Positions 34,990 through 44,796 of a DNA stretch of 64,000 bases are shown piece after piece (position 1 is the stretch's first letter; the number at the start of each line of letters is the position of its first letter). The position numbers and the translations under genes were made by a program. The DNA is taken from assembly GCF_001584325.1 (NCBI RefSeq), contig NZ_LSAZ01000041.1:1-64000 (forward strand), in the 5' to 3' direction. A model generated the notes under the pieces. That model saw nothing but the letters and a program-made list of their open reading frames with translations, ran no database searches and had not been told where the DNA came from. The stretch comes from Bacillus nakamurai (GTDB lineage: Bacteria; Bacillota; Bacilli; Bacillales; Bacillaceae).

Positions 34990-36114
34990 ATGGAAAAAGA
35001 GCGGCTGATTGCCATCCGCAGAGAGTTACACCGTATTCCGGAGCTTGGCTTTCAGGAATATAAAACACAGCAGTACCTATTAAATATCCTAAAACAATAC
35101 CCTGAAGAAAGAATTGAAATCGAAACATGGAGAACGGGGATTTTTGTGAAAATCAACGGGACGGCCCCGGAAAAAATGCTTGCCTATAGAGCGGATATGG
35201 ACGCGCTTTCGATTGACGAACAAACGGGGCTTCCGTTTGCGTCTGAGCATCCCGGCTTTATGCATGCATGCGGCCACGACATGCACATGACGATAGCGCT
35301 CGGCATTATTGATCATTTTGTCCATCACCCCGTCAAGCAGGATCTTCTTTTCTTATTTCAGCCGGCGGAGGAAGGCCCGGGCGGAGCAGAACCGATGCTT
35401 GAAAGTGATGTCCTGAAAAAGTGGACGCCTGACCTTGTGACAGCCCTGCATATCGCTCCCGAGCTTCCGGTCGGCACGATCTCCACAAAAAGCGGGCTGC
35501 TTTTTGCCAATACAAGTGAGCTTGTCATTGATCTGGAGGGTAAAGGCGGACATGCGGCATATCCGCATACCGCAGATGACATGGTCGTAGCCGCAAGCAC
35601 GCTTGTCACGCAGCTGCAAACGGTCATTTCCCGGAACACTGACCCGCTTGACAGCGCGGTAATTACTGTCGGGACGATTACCGGAGGAACAGCGCAAAAC
35701 ATCATTGCGGAAAACGCTCGTCTGGAAGGAACGATCCGGACGCTTTCTGAGGAATCAATGCGCATGGTGAAAGAACGGATTGAAGAATTGGTTAAGGGGA
35801 TTGAAATCGGATTCCGCTGTAAGGGAAAGGTCACATACCCATCTGTTTATCATCAAGTGTTTAATACAAGCGGCCTGACCGAAGAGTTTATGCAATTTGT
35901 CGCTGACCGTAAACTGGCAGAAGTAAAAGAAGCGAAAGAAGCAATGACCGGAGAAGATTTCGGGTATATGCTGAAAAAATATCCCGGCTTTATGTTTTGG
36001 CTCGGCGCTGATTCCTCCCACGGTCTGCACCACGCCAAGCTGAATCCCGATGAGGGAGCGATAGAAACCGCAGTAAAGGTTATGGTCGGATATTTTTCGG
36101 AATATGCCAATTAA
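34990..36114 (+). CDS. dapL: N-acetyldiaminopimelate deacetylase DapL
   Basis: A 374-residue M20-family amidohydrolase. The metal-binding ACGHDMHM (about 95-102), the glutamate pair in [10 protein letters not shown] (about 128-137) and the C-terminal GEDFGYM plus [10 protein letters not shown] are all present. It removes the acetyl group to yield L,L-diaminopimelate. Strong AGGAGG start. It lies 68 bp after dapH with no intervening terminator, so dapHL is an operon. Confidence 0.95.
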   Translation: MEKERLIAIRRELHRIPELGFQEYKTQQYLLNILKQYPEERIEIETWRTGIFVKINGTAPEKMLAYRADMDALSIDEQTGLPFASEHPGFMHACGHDMHMTIALGIIDHFVHHPVKQDLLFLFQPAEEGPGGAEPMLESDVLKKWTPDLVTALHIAPELPVGTISTKSGLLFANTSELVIDLEGKGGHAAYPHTADDMVVAASTLVTQLQTVISRNTDPLDSAVITVGTITGGTAQNIIAENARLEGTIRTLSEESMRMVKERIEELVKGIEIGFRCKGKVTYPSVYHQVFNTSGLTEEFMQFVADRKLAEVKEAKEAMTGEDFGYMLKKYPGFMFWLGADSSHGLHHAKLNPDEGAIETAVKVMVGYFSEYAN

Positions 36115-36174
36115 ATCCGAGAAGAAGAATAATCTAACAAAAAATGAGCATTCTACATAACGGAGGTGTTCGAT

Positions 36175-36420
36175 ATGACGAAAAAAATTGGAATTGAACA
36201 ATCATTATCGGATGTAGAACAGGCTTTAAAGCAAAAAGGCTATGACGTTGTGATGATGAGGACTCCTGATGACGCTAAAGGCTGTGACTGCTGTGTCGTA
36301 ACCGGTCTTGACAGCAATGTGCAAGGAATAGCCGATACTTCCACACAGGCATCTGTCATTACGGCTTCCGGGATGACAGCTGAGGAAATCTGCAGCGAAG
36401 TAGAAAAGAAACTTCATTAA
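36175..36420 (+). CDS. ykuS: UPF0180 family protein YkuS
   Basis: An 81-residue cytosolic protein from ATG 36175 (CGGAGGTG upstream); a GTG at 36166 falls inside the ribosome site. Features are an N-terminal [23 protein letters not shown] and a [13 protein letters not shown] segment with three cysteines. Function unknown. Short gap after dapL suggests co-transcription, but it has its own ribosome site and terminator. Confidence 0.88.
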   Translation: MTKKIGIEQSLSDVEQALKQKGYDVVMMRTPDDAKGCDCCVVTGLDSNVQGIADTSTQASVITASGMTAEEICSEVEKKLH

Positions 36421-36423
36421 ACT

Positions 36424-36454
36424 GAAAAAACCGAAGCATGGTCTTCGGTTTTTC
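36424..36454. terminator. Bidirectional terminator between ykuS and ykuT
   Basis: AAAAACCGAAG pairs with CTTCGGTTTTT across a 6-base loop, T runs on both strands. Confidence 0.92.
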
Positions 36455-37260
36455 TATTCATCTGAAACAGCGGCTTTGTAACGGTCAAGCGCGATTTTTA
36501 TTTCTCTTCGCAGGACGCGTTCGACACGCCATTGCTCCATGTTTTCTGTTTTTGCGATAATTCTGATCACCATTTCGGCTGTGCTTAAATCCTGCACGCC
36601 GATGACATCCGGTCCTTCTTTAATTTGCGGAAGCTCTGCGGCGGCTTTGTCACACGCAGCTTGAAGAATGTGTATCGTTTCATCGAGATTTTTTTCAAGC
36701 GGCACTTTAATATCGACAAGCGCCTGCATCGTACCGCGGGAATGGTTGCTCACATTAGTGATGCCGCGGTTGGGAATATAATGGAGCGTGCCGTCAAAGC
36801 TGCGGACCTGCGTCGTGCGAAGTCCGACCTGCTCGACGATACCGTTGAAGCCGGCAACCGTAATGTAATCACCAACGTCAATCTGCTTTTCCAAAAGGAT
36901 GAAAAATCCGGTGACGATATCACTGACAAGCCCTTGAGCGCCAAAGCCGACAGCAAGCCCTACCACGCCCGCTCCGGCAATGAGGGCGCTCGGATTATAA
37001 TGAAATAAATCCAATATCATCACGATAAAAATGAAGATCAGTATGTATGCATACACATTCAGTGCCAAGCTTTGCAGCGTATAGGCACGGCCTATTGAAA
37101 GGTTGTTTTGTTTTTCAAATTTCGCAAACAGATGCTTGATCAGTTTGCTGCCGAGCGCCCGAAAAATAAAATAGGCTAAAATGATGAGAGCCAGTTTTAT
37201 GACGAAAATTCCGGCAGTTGTCAGCAGCCCGGCCCAATCATAGTGTTTCAAATCAATCAT
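36454..37260 (-). CDS. ykuT: Small-conductance mechanosensitive channel YkuT (MscS family)
   Basis: A 268-residue membrane channel starting at ATG 37260 (MIDLKHYDW) with AAAGGAAG upstream; the frame extends eight codons further. Three membrane spans precede the pore-lining helix ([24 protein letters not shown], about 98-121), which has the Gly/Ala-packing pattern of MscS TM3. The beta-domain follows ([28 protein letters not shown]). It releases solutes under osmotic downshock. Confidence 0.93.
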   Translation of the reverse strand: MIDLKHYDWAGLLTTAGIFVIKLALIILAYFIFRALGSKLIKHLFAKFEKQNNLSIGRAYTLQSLALNVYAYILIFIFIVMILDLFHYNPSALIAGAGVVGLAVGFGAQGLVSDIVTGFFILLEKQIDVGDYITVAGFNGIVEQVGLRTTQVRSFDGTLHYIPNRGITNVSNHSRGTMQALVDIKVPLEKNLDETIHILQAACDKAAAELPQIKEGPDVIGVQDLSTAEMVIRIIAKTENMEQWRVERVLRREIKIALDRYKAAVSDE

Positions 37261-37511
37261 AGAGATGTCTTCCTTTCCGGTCATATTGCCGATAAAGCTA
37301 AAAGTTTGTTTCCCTGTTCAAGAACATGTTAAACTTTTTATAGAGATTGCGCTAGGGTTATTTACATTTATTATTTGTTAATATTGACTAAAAAAATCGA
37401 TTCCTTTATAATTATTTTTGTGAAGATATTAACTAAATGAGAATATTTATTCTCTTTTCTCATTTTAACATGGCTATGCAGCCAAATCATATACTTTGGA
37501 GGGAATTACAT

Positions 37512-38054
37512 ATGGCAGAACGTATGGTAGGAAAACAAGCTCCTCGTTTTGAAATGGAAGCTGTTCTCGCAAATAAGGAATTTGGCAAAGTAAGCTTAGA
37601 AGAAAATATGAAAAACGACAAATGGACAGTGCTTTTCTTCTATCCGATGGATTTCACTTTTGTATGCCCGACTGAAATCACAGCAATGTCAGACCGTTAC
37701 GACGAGTTCGAAGACCTTGATGCAGAAGTTATCGGCGTATCAACTGATACAATCCACACTCATTTGGCTTGGATCAACACTGACCGCAAAGAAAACGGTC
37801 TTGGCGAGCTGAAATACGCGCTTGCTGCTGACACAAACCACGAAGTATCCCGTGAGTACGGCGTGTTAATTGAAGAAGAGGGTGTAGCGCTTCGCGGATT
37901 GTTCATCATCAATCCTGAAGGCGAACTTCAATATCAAACAGTATTCCACAACAACATCGGCCGTGACGTTGATGAAACATTGCGTGTTCTTCAAGCCCTC
38001 CAAACAGGCGGACTTTGCCCGGCTAACTGGAAGCCAGGCCAAAAAACACTTTAA
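37512..38054 (+). CDS. ykuU: Typical 2-Cys peroxiredoxin YkuU
   Basis: Starts at ATG 37512 (TTTGGAGGGAA upstream) with 180 residues; the open frame from 37437 has no ribosome site. Peroxidatic cysteine C52 sits in FTFVCPTE and resolving cysteine C169 in GGLCPANW, so it is a Prx1/AhpC-type enzyme that reduces peroxides and needs a thiol donor. The neighbouring ykuV encodes a thioredoxin-like protein that may supply electrons. Predicted cytosolic. Confidence 0.94.
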   Translation: MAERMVGKQAPRFEMEAVLANKEFGKVSLEENMKNDKWTVLFFYPMDFTFVCPTEITAMSDRYDEFEDLDAEVIGVSTDTIHTHLAWINTDRKENGLGELKYALAADTNHEVSREYGVLIEEEGVALRGLFIINPEGELQYQTVFHNNIGRDVDETLRVLQALQTGGLCPANWKPGQKTL

Positions 38055-38079
38055 TTCGTTCACTCGAACGGAAAAGATA

Positions 38080-38108
38080 AAAAGGTCTAACTTCTGTTAG
38101 GCCTTTTT
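38080..38108 (+). terminator. Terminator between ykuU and ykuV
   Basis: AAAGGTCTAAC pairs with GTTAGGCCTTT (one G-U) across a 4-base loop, then T. Its position 30 bp before ykuV suggests partial read-through. Confidence 0.75.
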
Positions 38109-38137
38109 CATACTTATCAATATTGGAGGGAAAAGAG

Positions 38138-38596
38138 ATGAAATTACGTCAGCCAATGCCTGAATTGACAGGCGCAAAAGCTTGGTTTAACGGAGAAGTC
38201 ACAAAAGAGCAGCTGATCGGAGAAAAACCGACCTTAATTCACTTCTGGTCTATCAGCTGCCATTTATGCAAAGAAGCAATGCCGCAGGTGAACGAGTTCC
38301 GCGATAAATATAAAGATAAGCTGAACGTTGTTGCCGTTCATATGCCTCGTTCCGAAGACGATCTCGATCTAGATAAAATTAAAGAGGTAGCGGCTGAGCA
38401 CGATATTACACAGCCGATTTATGTTGACAGTGATCATGCATTGACAGAAGCGTTTGAAAATGAATATGTGCCTGCTTATTACGTATTTGATAAAACAGGC
38501 CAGCTCCGCCACTTCCAAGCGGGAGGCAGCGGTATGAAGATGCTTGAAAAACGCGTCAACCGTGTTCTTGCAGAAACAGAGCAGGCTGCTGAATAA
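38138..38596 (+). CDS. ykuV: Thioredoxin-like oxidoreductase YkuV
   Basis: A 152-residue protein (168: 148) from ATG 38138 with TTGGAGGG upstream. The redox motif C41-H-L-C44 follows FWSIS, giving a TlpA/ResA-like thioredoxin fold, but there is no signal peptide or membrane anchor, so it should be cytosolic. The B. subtilis protein is a structurally characterised thiol-disulphide oxidoreductase. Likely partner of the peroxiredoxin YkuU. Confidence 0.92.
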   Translation: MKLRQPMPELTGAKAWFNGEVTKEQLIGEKPTLIHFWSISCHLCKEAMPQVNEFRDKYKDKLNVVAVHMPRSEDDLDLDKIKEVAAEHDITQPIYVDSDHALTEAFENEYVPAYYVFDKTGQLRHFQAGGSGMKMLEKRVNRVLAETEQAAE

Positions 38597-38610
38597 TGTA
38601 ATGACAGATT

Positions 38611-38639
38611 GGCTGCCGGGATTTTCCCGTCAGCCTTTT
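38611..38639 (+). terminator. Terminator of ykuV
   Basis: GGCTGCCGGGA pairs with TCCCGTCAGCC (one mismatch) across TTT, followed by TTTT. A second imperfect hairpin (AAAACCCTT / AAGGGTTTT, about 38651-38685) follows. Confidence 0.75.
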
Positions 38640-38687
38640 GTCTCGCTTTTTAAAACCCTTCTCCGTATCGGCAGAAAGGGTTTTTCG

Positions 38688-38721
38688 TGTGCTTATTGGA
38701 TATGAATATCCAATAAGCACA
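38688..38721. repeat. 34-bp near-perfect palindrome before rok
   Basis: TGTGCTTATTGGATAT (38688-38703) and ATATCCAATAAGCACA (38706-38721) are exact reverse complements separated by GA. There is no adjacent T run, so it is not a standard terminator. It lies in the AT-rich 500-bp gap between ykuV and rok. Confidence 0.95.
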
Positions 38722-39029
38722 TTGGCGAAATTTGTAAATAATTGCATGGTAATTTCTGCGCGAAGAGAGGAAAATATACGTGCAATCAGCCGAATACAGG
38801 CGTCGTTCCTCGTTTTTCTCCTTTTTTGTATGTCGGTTTACAAAGTCGAAAATTGTAGATAATTTCATTAAAGAAGTAATTTTAAGTTATATTTTGAAGA
38901 GGTTGAAAAAAATGGAATGTTGTCCAAAATCCCCTATAGAATAAGGAATTTTTGTATAAAAAGTCTCATTATCAGAAAATAAGCACTTTTTCATAGAGTA
39001 AATAAAATAGTAAAATGATAAAATAATAG

Positions 39030-39058
39030 TTGATAAAATTACTTTTGTAATCTAATAT
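39030..39058 (+). promoter_or_regulatory. Sigma-A promoter of rok
   Basis: TTGATA (39030-39035) and TAATAT (39053-39058) are 17 bp apart, about 45 bp before the rok start. The rest of the 38722-39029 interval is AT-rich with no ORF that has a ribosome site. Confidence 0.65.
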
Positions 39059-39099
39059 CTTAAATAAAGCGTTTAAATTTTTGACAGGGGGTTTTACAC

Positions 39100-39696
39100 A
39101 TGTTTAATGAAAGAGAAGCGCTGCGCTTACGTTTAGAACAATTGAATGAAGCAGAGGTTAAAGTCATTCGTGAATATCAAATAGAACGTGATAAAATATA
39201 TGCAAAACTGAGAGAATTGGACAATACAGGAAGCCTGTCTGATACAAAAAAAGATTATCGTCCGGAGAAGAAAAGTGAGTCTCTCCCAGTGCTTGCAGAG
39301 CTCGCGGCACAGGAAATGAGAAGCTATCAAAAACCGCAAACACAGCCTCAATCCGTCCAGCCGCAAATGCAGTCTATTGCATCTCTTCCCGCAGGCATTC
39401 CTGACGGTTCTGCAAGAAGAAGAAGAGGAACGGCAAGACCTGGATCAAAAGCAGCGAAACTGCGCGAAGCCGCTATTAAAACATTAAAACGCCACAATGC
39501 AGCCATCAAAAGTTCGGAGCTGCAAAAGGAAATTGAAAAGGAAAGCGGCCTTGAAATTCCTAATATGACAACATTTATGCAAAGTTTAATTAAAATGTAC
39601 CCGGAAGTAAAAAAACCATACCGCGGCCAATATATTCTGGAAGGCGAAATTGCTCCGGAAACGTCTGAATCAGCTGCTGACACGTCTGCTGAATAG
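39100..39696 (+). CDS. rok: Nucleoid-associated repressor Rok
   Basis: A 198-residue protein. The N-terminal coiled coil (about 1-43, MFNEREALRLRLEQLNEAEVKVI) drives oligomerisation, a Gln/Pro-rich linker (about 75-95) follows, and a C-terminal winged helix (about 100-190) starts with a basic patch (ARRRRGTARPGSKAAKLREA) and contains the minor-groove-binding region. Rok silences AT-rich foreign DNA and represses comK, sdp/skf-type and other genes in B. subtilis. AGGGGG precedes the ATG. Confidence 0.95.
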   Translation: MFNEREALRLRLEQLNEAEVKVIREYQIERDKIYAKLRELDNTGSLSDTKKDYRPEKKSESLPVLAELAAQEMRSYQKPQTQPQSVQPQMQSIASLPAGIPDGSARRRRGTARPGSKAAKLREAAIKTLKRHNAAIKSSELQKEIEKESGLEIPNMTTFMQSLIKMYPEVKKPYRGQYILEGEIAPETSESAADTSAE

Positions 39697-39705
39697 AAAA
39701 ACAGT

Positions 39706-39739
39706 AAAAAACTGCTTGCGTTACTCAAGCAGTTTTTTT
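39706..39739. terminator. Bidirectional terminator between rok and yknT
   Basis: AAAAACTGCTTG pairs with CAAGCAGTTTTT. The loop contains the yknT stop codon on the complement strand, so the hairpin overlaps coding sequence. Confidence 0.9.
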
Positions 39740-40713
39740 GCGTTGTCCCGCTTACTCTCAGCCGATTTTATGTCTTTTCCAGCCTTTTTTTCGAGCTTTA
39801 CGACCCATTTTTGGAAAGGCTTTTCTTCTGCTGCCCGTTCCTTGATCGCGTCCAGTTTTTCATCCAGCGACTCATCACGCAACTCTGATTCTGCGAGCTG
39901 TTTTTGCAGGGAGAAGACCTGTTCTGTGACGGCTTCAAGCAGATGTTCTGTATGTTCAGAATTCGCGGAAGCAGTGTGAAGTTCTGCCGCCGGTTCTTTC
40001 GTTTCCGCCGCGCGGCTGTCAATATCAGCAAAATGGCCGGCAATCCAAGCATCACTTTCATCAAGCTGCCTTTTGTAAGATAAAATGGTTTCTTGAAATA
40101 GTTTTTCTTTCGTTTTTTCTATTTCTACAAGCCGTTCTTTTGTTTCTATTATTCGTTCTCTCATATGATTAATTTCTATTTTAATATTTTTTAGCTGATA
40201 TTCTTTTTCTGTGATCTGTTTTTGCAGCCTGATGTTTTCCTCCGTCGCGGCGTCAAAGAGCTGTTTCGTTTTCTGGTGAGAAGTCTGTTCGGTTTCTATG
40301 GCGGTCTCAAGTGATCGGATTTGAGTATGTAAATTTTTATTTTCTTCTTCGAATTTTACGTTTGTCAGATGAAGACGGTGTTTTTCTTCAATTTCTCTTT
40401 TTCGCTGGACCGTTTCTTGCTGAAGCAGTTCTTGCAGGATGACAATTTTATCAAGCAGCTCGGCTCTGACCTCCTGAAAAGCTCGGCCTGTGTTGTCTGT
40501 CTGTTTTTGCTGTGCCGTCATTTCCTCTAACTCGGCTGAAAGCTTTTGAAGCTGTTCCTTTATGTTGGCGTTTTCCTGAAGAAGTTTATTGTTTTTTTGA
40601 TGAAAATAGCTTTCTTCAAACTCTGAAATTAATTTTTGGCATCTGGCCAGTTCTGATTTTAAGTAAAGGTTCTCTTGAGAAGTGTCGTGGAAAAACGGAC
40701 CTGATATTTTCAT
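39721..40713 (-). CDS. yknT: Coiled-coil protein YknT
   Basis: Start placed at ATG 40713 (MKISGPFFHDTS), with GGGAGATGG upstream, giving 330 residues; the frame continues upstream to 40803 but without a ribosome site. Nearly the whole chain (about 20-240) is heptad-rich Glu/Lys/Gln coiled coil. A Glu/Ala-rich segment and a basic C-terminus (KKAGKDIKSAESKRDNAKKLLE) follow. The B. subtilis ortholog is a sigma-E-controlled sporulation gene; a CATATTGT on the complement strand near 40748 could be a sigma-E -10. Molecular role unknown. Confidence 0.82.
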   Translation of the reverse strand: MKISGPFFHDTSQENLYLKSELARCQKLISEFEESYFHQKNNKLLQENANIKEQLQKLSAELEEMTAQQKQTDNTGRAFQEVRAELLDKIVILQELLQQETVQRKREIEEKHRLHLTNVKFEEENKNLHTQIRSLETAIETEQTSHQKTKQLFDAATEENIRLQKQITEKEYQLKNIKIEINHMRERIIETKERLVEIEKTKEKLFQETILSYKRQLDESDAWIAGHFADIDSRAAETKEPAAELHTASANSEHTEHLLEAVTEQVFSLQKQLAESELRDESLDEKLDAIKERAAEEKPFQKWVVKLEKKAGKDIKSAESKRDNAKKLLE

Positions 40714-40855
40714 AAGAACCATCTCCCTCATGATGTTAACACTACAATATGGGAAATGAAGAACGGCTATTCCTCTTAAATAAACAGACAAGCACCGGAA
40801 CATTGTGTTTCACATGAGGCGTTTGCTAACCTTTTATACAGTAAGGAGAGATGAC

Positions 40856-41458
40856 ATGAAACAGGTGAATGTATTATTGGCAGGCGGAGCTTCCCGCCGA
40901 TTTGGCGAGCCGAAAGCATTTGTAAAATGGAAAGGCAAAATGTTTTATGAACGGGCGAAAAGCGCCTTTGGCAGCGGAAATTCGGTTATTATCTGCCGTC
41001 CTGAGCATATAGAAAGATTTACATCATACAAAGAGCGGTATGTTTTCCCTGACCTACAGCCTTTTCGGGGAATGGGGCCCTTGGCTGGCATATATACGGC
41101 AATGGAACAGATGGAAGGCGAGTCGTATACGGTGATATCCTGTGATACGCCGCTTGTTTCAAGGAGGACCATGGCTTCACTGGAAATGAGGTTGACTGGC
41201 GGAGCGGACGCTGTCATTCCGGTTTGCGGAAAAAGAGAGCAGCCGCTGATCGCGGTGTATCATAAACGGGTCAAAGACCTGTTTTTTGATCAGCTAACAC
41301 AAAACCAGCTGCGGATGGCAGACACACTGCGACAGCTATCGGTTTGTTACGTGCAAGCTGAAGAGATCGGCGCCGCGCCGGAGGAATTTGTAAATATTAA
41401 CACTCAGGATGACTACATCAGACTTTTGGCGCATATTGAGTCTTCGAATCAGGACTAA
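40856..41458 (+). CDS. mobA: Molybdenum cofactor guanylyltransferase MobA
   Basis: A 200-residue nucleotidyltransferase from ATG 40856 (GTAAGGAGAG upstream; the earlier frame from 40805 is not needed). The GTP-binding signature LLAGGASRRFGEPKA (about 6-20) is clear, with a Mg-binding SCDTPLV around 96-102. It attaches GMP to Mo-molybdopterin. First gene of the six-gene cofactor cluster, which serves molybdoenzymes such as nitrate reductase. Confidence 0.94.
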   Translation: MKQVNVLLAGGASRRFGEPKAFVKWKGKMFYERAKSAFGSGNSVIICRPEHIERFTSYKERYVFPDLQPFRGMGPLAGIYTAMEQMEGESYTVISCDTPLVSRRTMASLEMRLTGGADAVIPVCGKREQPLIAVYHKRVKDLFFDQLTQNQLRMADTLRQLSVCYVQAEEIGAAPEEFVNINTQDDYIRLLAHIESSNQD

Positions 41459-41510
41459 GCGGGAAGAAACATGATATGATGGAAATAAAAAAGGCAAGGG
41501 GACAATACAG

Positions 41511-42530
41511 ATGGAAGAGCGCTATTCACGGCAGACAAGATTTAAGCCGATAGGGGACGAAGGGCAGAAAGCGCTGGCTGACAGCAGCGTGCTGATCGTC
41601 GGAGCCGGCGCCCTCGGAACAGCCGGCGCAGAAGGCCTTGCGAGAGCCGGAATAGGCCGCATGGCGATTATTGACCGGGATTATGTGGAATGGAGCAATT
41701 TACAAAGACAGCAGCTGTATACGGAAGAAGACGCGAGACAGCGCATGCCGAAAGCGATGGCGGCAAAATCGCGTCTTTTGGCGATCAACAGTGAAATACA
41801 TATAGATGCCTATGTGGCGGAAGGTACGGCCGAAACCCTTCAGCCCCTTATTGAAGAGGCTGATTGCGTAGTGGACGCGACTGATAATTTTGAAACGAGA
41901 ATGCTGATAAATGATCTTGCGCAAAAAACGAAGACGCCTTGGATTTACGGTGCCTGTGTCAGCAGCCAAGGGATGTATATGACGATTATTCCGGGAGTTA
42001 CGCCGTGTTTATCATGCCTGTTTGAGCAAATACCCGTGGGCGGGGCGACATGTGATACGGCCGGCATTATTCCCCCTGCGGTTCATATTGTCTCTGCGTA
42101 TCAGCAGGCTGAGGCTCTTAAACTGCTGACAGGTCATGCGGAAAAAGTAAATCGGCGCTTTGTCACCTTTGATGTGTGGAATAACAGCAATATGAACATG
42201 AATGTAGAGCATATCAAGCGGGATCATTGTTCTTCCTGCGGCCTGGAGCCCGAGTATCCGTATTTGCAGCCTGAAAACAGGCCGAAAGCAAGCGTGTTAT
42301 GCGGAAGAGACACTGTTCAAATCAGATCGGACGCTTTAAAACGGCTGCCGAAACAAGAGCTTGTAAAACGGCTGAAGCTGATCGGGAAAGTCGAAGCGAA
42401 TGAATTTCTGCTGCACATATCGTATGAGCGTTTCAGAATCGTCATTTTTCAGGACGGCCGTGCGCTGATTCACGGTACAAATAACATAACAGAAGCAAAT
42501 TCAGTTTTGGCAAGAGTGATTGGGCTGTAA
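41511..42530 (+). CDS. moeB: Molybdopterin-synthase adenylyltransferase MoeB (ThiF/HesA family)
   Basis: A 339-residue E1-like enzyme. Nucleotide-binding [17 protein letters not shown] (about 31-47), the following [24 protein letters not shown], zinc cysteines in PCLSCLFE and HCSSCG, and CDTAGIIPP are all recognisable. It adenylates the C-terminal Gly-Gly of MoaD (encoded at 44.8 kb). The C-terminal roughly 80 residues extend past the minimal domain and resemble a degenerate rhodanese-like tail. AAGGGGA lies upstream. Confidence 0.93.
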   Translation: MEERYSRQTRFKPIGDEGQKALADSSVLIVGAGALGTAGAEGLARAGIGRMAIIDRDYVEWSNLQRQQLYTEEDARQRMPKAMAAKSRLLAINSEIHIDAYVAEGTAETLQPLIEEADCVVDATDNFETRMLINDLAQKTKTPWIYGACVSSQGMYMTIIPGVTPCLSCLFEQIPVGGATCDTAGIIPPAVHIVSAYQQAEALKLLTGHAEKVNRRFVTFDVWNNSNMNMNVEHIKRDHCSSCGLEPEYPYLQPENRPKASVLCGRDTVQIRSDALKRLPKQELVKRLKLIGKVEANEFLLHISYERFRIVIFQDGRALIHGTNNITEANSVLARVIGL

Positions 42531-42547
42531 CAACAGGAGGTATTGAT

Positions 42548-43840
42548 ATGCTGGAAAAAAGAACACCGATACAGGTAGACGAAGCGGTTCGGCGTGTAAG
42601 TCAATATAAAAAACAAGGGGAAACAGAATGGGTGGCGCTGGAGGACAGCCTTCACCGCTATTTGGCGGAGGATGTTAAAGCCGACCATGATGTGCCTGCT
42701 TTTGACCGCTCCCCATATGACGGGTTTGCCATCAGGGCTCGGGATACAAAGACGGCTTCGCGGGAAAATGAGGTCAAGTTTGCAGTGATTGACCATATCG
42801 GAGCCGGGGCCGTATCTGAAAAAGAGCTTGGCCCGTATGAAGCGGTCCGCATTATGACCGGCGCGCAAATTCCAAAAGGCGCGGATGCCGTGGTCATGCT
42901 GGAGCTGACCAAAACATTTTCAGAAAACGGCACGGATTACATGTCAGTGAAACGTCCGTTTCAGGAGGGTGATAATATCTCCTGTCAAGGAGAAGATGCG
43001 AAAAAAGGAAGCTCTCTATTAAAAAAAGGAACGATAATTACGCCGGGCGTAACCGCGCTGTTAGCAACTTTCGGCTATGCGTCCGTTCCGGTTGTCAGAA
43101 AACCCGTTGTCGGCATTATCGCCACCGGAACAGAGCTGCTTCATGTCAGCGACCCGCTTGAGCCGGGTAAAATCCGCAACAGCAATGCGGCAATGGTATA
43201 TGCCCAGATCATTGAAGCGGGGGCGGTCCCCCTTGACTTAGGGAAAATCTCCGACGATTTTGAAGACAGCTACGCTGCAGTGAAGGAAGCTATGAAAAAA
43301 GTTGACTTTCTGATCACTACGGGCGGCGTGTCTGTCGGTGATTTTGATTTTCTTCCTCACATTTATGAAAAACTCGGAGCGGAAGTTCTGTTTAATAAAG
43401 TTGCAATGCGGCCGGGGAGCGTCACAACCGTAGCCCGGGCAAATGACATGCTGCTGTTTGGCCTTTCAGGCAATCCGTCCGCATGTTATGTCGGTTTTAC
43501 GCTGTTTGTGAAGCCGATGATTCAGACGTGGCTTTTGAATGAAAAGCCCCACTCAGGATGGGCCGAGGCCGTGCTGGCAAATGATTTTCCGAAGCCGAAT
43601 CCGTTTACGAGATTTGTTCGGGCGTTCGTTTATCATCAGGATGGCAAGATGATGGCATCACCGGTCGGTTTGGACAAATCAAGCTCTGTAACGTCCCTTG
43701 CGGAGGCAAATGCGTTCATTATTTTACCGGGCGGCACGAGGGGTTATGAAGCGGGCCGGACGGTTCATGCGCTCCTTATCCGTGATGAGAATGGAAGTGA
43801 ATGGCCATGGTCAATTCTTTCCCGATCCTCCAGGTCGTAG
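42548..43840 (+). CDS. moeA: Molybdopterin molybdenumtransferase MoeA
   Basis: A 430-residue enzyme that inserts molybdate into adenylated molybdopterin. Recognisable features are the N-terminal FDRSPYDGFAI, TGAQIPKGADAVVM, the MoCF-binding domain with TGTELL and LITTGGVSVGDFD, and GLSGNPSACYVGF. A strong ACAGGAGG start. Its 3' end overlaps mobB by 40 bases in another frame, a sign of translational coupling. Confidence 0.95.
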   Translation: MLEKRTPIQVDEAVRRVSQYKKQGETEWVALEDSLHRYLAEDVKADHDVPAFDRSPYDGFAIRARDTKTASRENEVKFAVIDHIGAGAVSEKELGPYEAVRIMTGAQIPKGADAVVMLELTKTFSENGTDYMSVKRPFQEGDNISCQGEDAKKGSSLLKKGTIITPGVTALLATFGYASVPVVRKPVVGIIATGTELLHVSDPLEPGKIRNSNAAMVYAQIIEAGAVPLDLGKISDDFEDSYAAVKEAMKKVDFLITTGGVSVGDFDFLPHIYEKLGAEVLFNKVAMRPGSVTTVARANDMLLFGLSGNPSACYVGFTLFVKPMIQTWLLNEKPHSGWAEAVLANDFPKPNPFTRFVRAFVYHQDGKMMASPVGLDKSSSVTSLAEANAFIILPGGTRGYEAGRTVHALLIRDENGSEWPWSILSRSSRS

Positions 43841-44322
43841 GCTTTCAAAACAGCGGAAAAACGACGTTTATCGAACGTGTGCTGGCGTCCGCTCCGAAGG
43901 AATTAAAAGTGGGCTGTTTAAAGCATCACGGCCATGGCGGCGAGCCTGATCTGTTTTCAGAAGGGAAAGATTCGGAGCGCCTATCGGCGGCCGGAGCCGA
44001 TATTACGGCAGTGGAGGGTGCGGGCGTTTTACAGCTCACGGTGCGCAGGGAGTGGGACCTCCAGCGCCTGATCGGCCTGTACGGTTTTCTCGGGACAGAC
44101 TGTCTTCTTATTGAGGGGTTTAAGCGTGAACCGTATCCGAAAATCGTGATGATTAAAAATAAAGAAGAATGGCAAAAACTGCGGCAATTAGAGCACGTAA
44201 TCGCCGTTGTCTGCAGAAATATGGAGCTTGCGGCGGCACAAGCGGGATTGCCTGTATTTCATGCGGATGATCCGGCTGCCGTTACGTTTGTGCTTTCACA
44301 GCTGAAGGGGGAATCTGCATAA
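43801..44322 (+). CDS. mobB: Molybdopterin-guanine dinucleotide biosynthesis adaptor MobB
   Basis: A 173-residue GTP-binding protein with a Walker A at residues 14-22 (GFQNSGKTT) and LLIEGFKREPYPKIV. It starts inside the end of moeA at ATG 43801 or 43807 (GGAAGTGA upstream), and its stop TAA directly abuts the moaE ATG. It assists MobA in attaching the nucleotide to the cofactor. Confidence 0.93.
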   Translation: MAMVNSFPILQVVGFQNSGKTTFIERVLASAPKELKVGCLKHHGHGGEPDLFSEGKDSERLSAAGADITAVEGAGVLQLTVRREWDLQRLIGLYGFLGTDCLLIEGFKREPYPKIVMIKNKEEWQKLRQLEHVIAVVCRNMELAAAQAGLPVFHADDPAAVTFVLSQLKGESA

Positions 44323-44796
44323 ATGAACCGTTTTCAAATTACAACACAACCTATCATTGTAGAAGATATCGTAAAAAAAGTTGAAAAACGTGAAGCTGGC
44401 GCAATCACCACGTTTATCGGCACGGTGAGAGAGTGGACGGCCGGGCGCCGGACCGTAAGGCTTGAATATGAAGCCTATGAACCGATGGCTGTTCAAATGC
44501 TGTCTCAAATCGGCGCAGAAATTAGCGCGAAATGGGAGGGGGCAGAGGCGGCGATCACTCACCGGGTCGGCGTCCTTGAGATCGGCGAGGCGGCAGTCGT
44601 CATTGCCGTCTCCTCACCGCACAGAAAGGCGGCCTATGAGGCGAACGAATATGCCATTGAACGTATTAAACAGATCGTGCCGATTTGGAAAAAAGAAATA
44701 TGGGAAGACGGTGAAGAATGGATAGGCGACCAGCTTGAAACGACTGCATATCCGAACGGAAAACCGGATCTCGAAAAAGGGGATAGCCATGATTAA
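44323..44796 (+). CDS. moaE: Molybdopterin synthase catalytic subunit MoaE
   Basis: A 157-residue large subunit. Visible: [31 protein letters not shown] and the conserved basic/active-site blocks [10 protein letters not shown] and [15 protein letters not shown], including the catalytic lysines. It transfers sulfur from MoaD thiocarboxylate to precursor Z. It overlaps the moaD start by eight bases. Confidence 0.95.
   Translation: MNRFQITTQPIIVEDIVKKVEKREAGAITTFIGTVREWTAGRRTVRLEYEAYEPMAVQMLSQIGAEISAKWEGAEAAITHRVGVLEIGEAAVVIAVSSPHRKAAYEANEYAIERIKQIVPIWKKEIWEDGEEWIGDQLETTAYPNGKPDLEKGDSHD

Noticed and set aside
37437..37511. 25-codon N-terminal extension of YkuU
   Set aside because: No ribosome site before 37437. 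ATG 37512 has TTTGGAGGGAA at correct distance, and peroxiredoxins start there.
38638..38862. 74-codon ORF in the ykuV-rok gap
   Set aside because: It translates through a terminator-like hairpin and the 34-bp palindrome and has no ribosome site.
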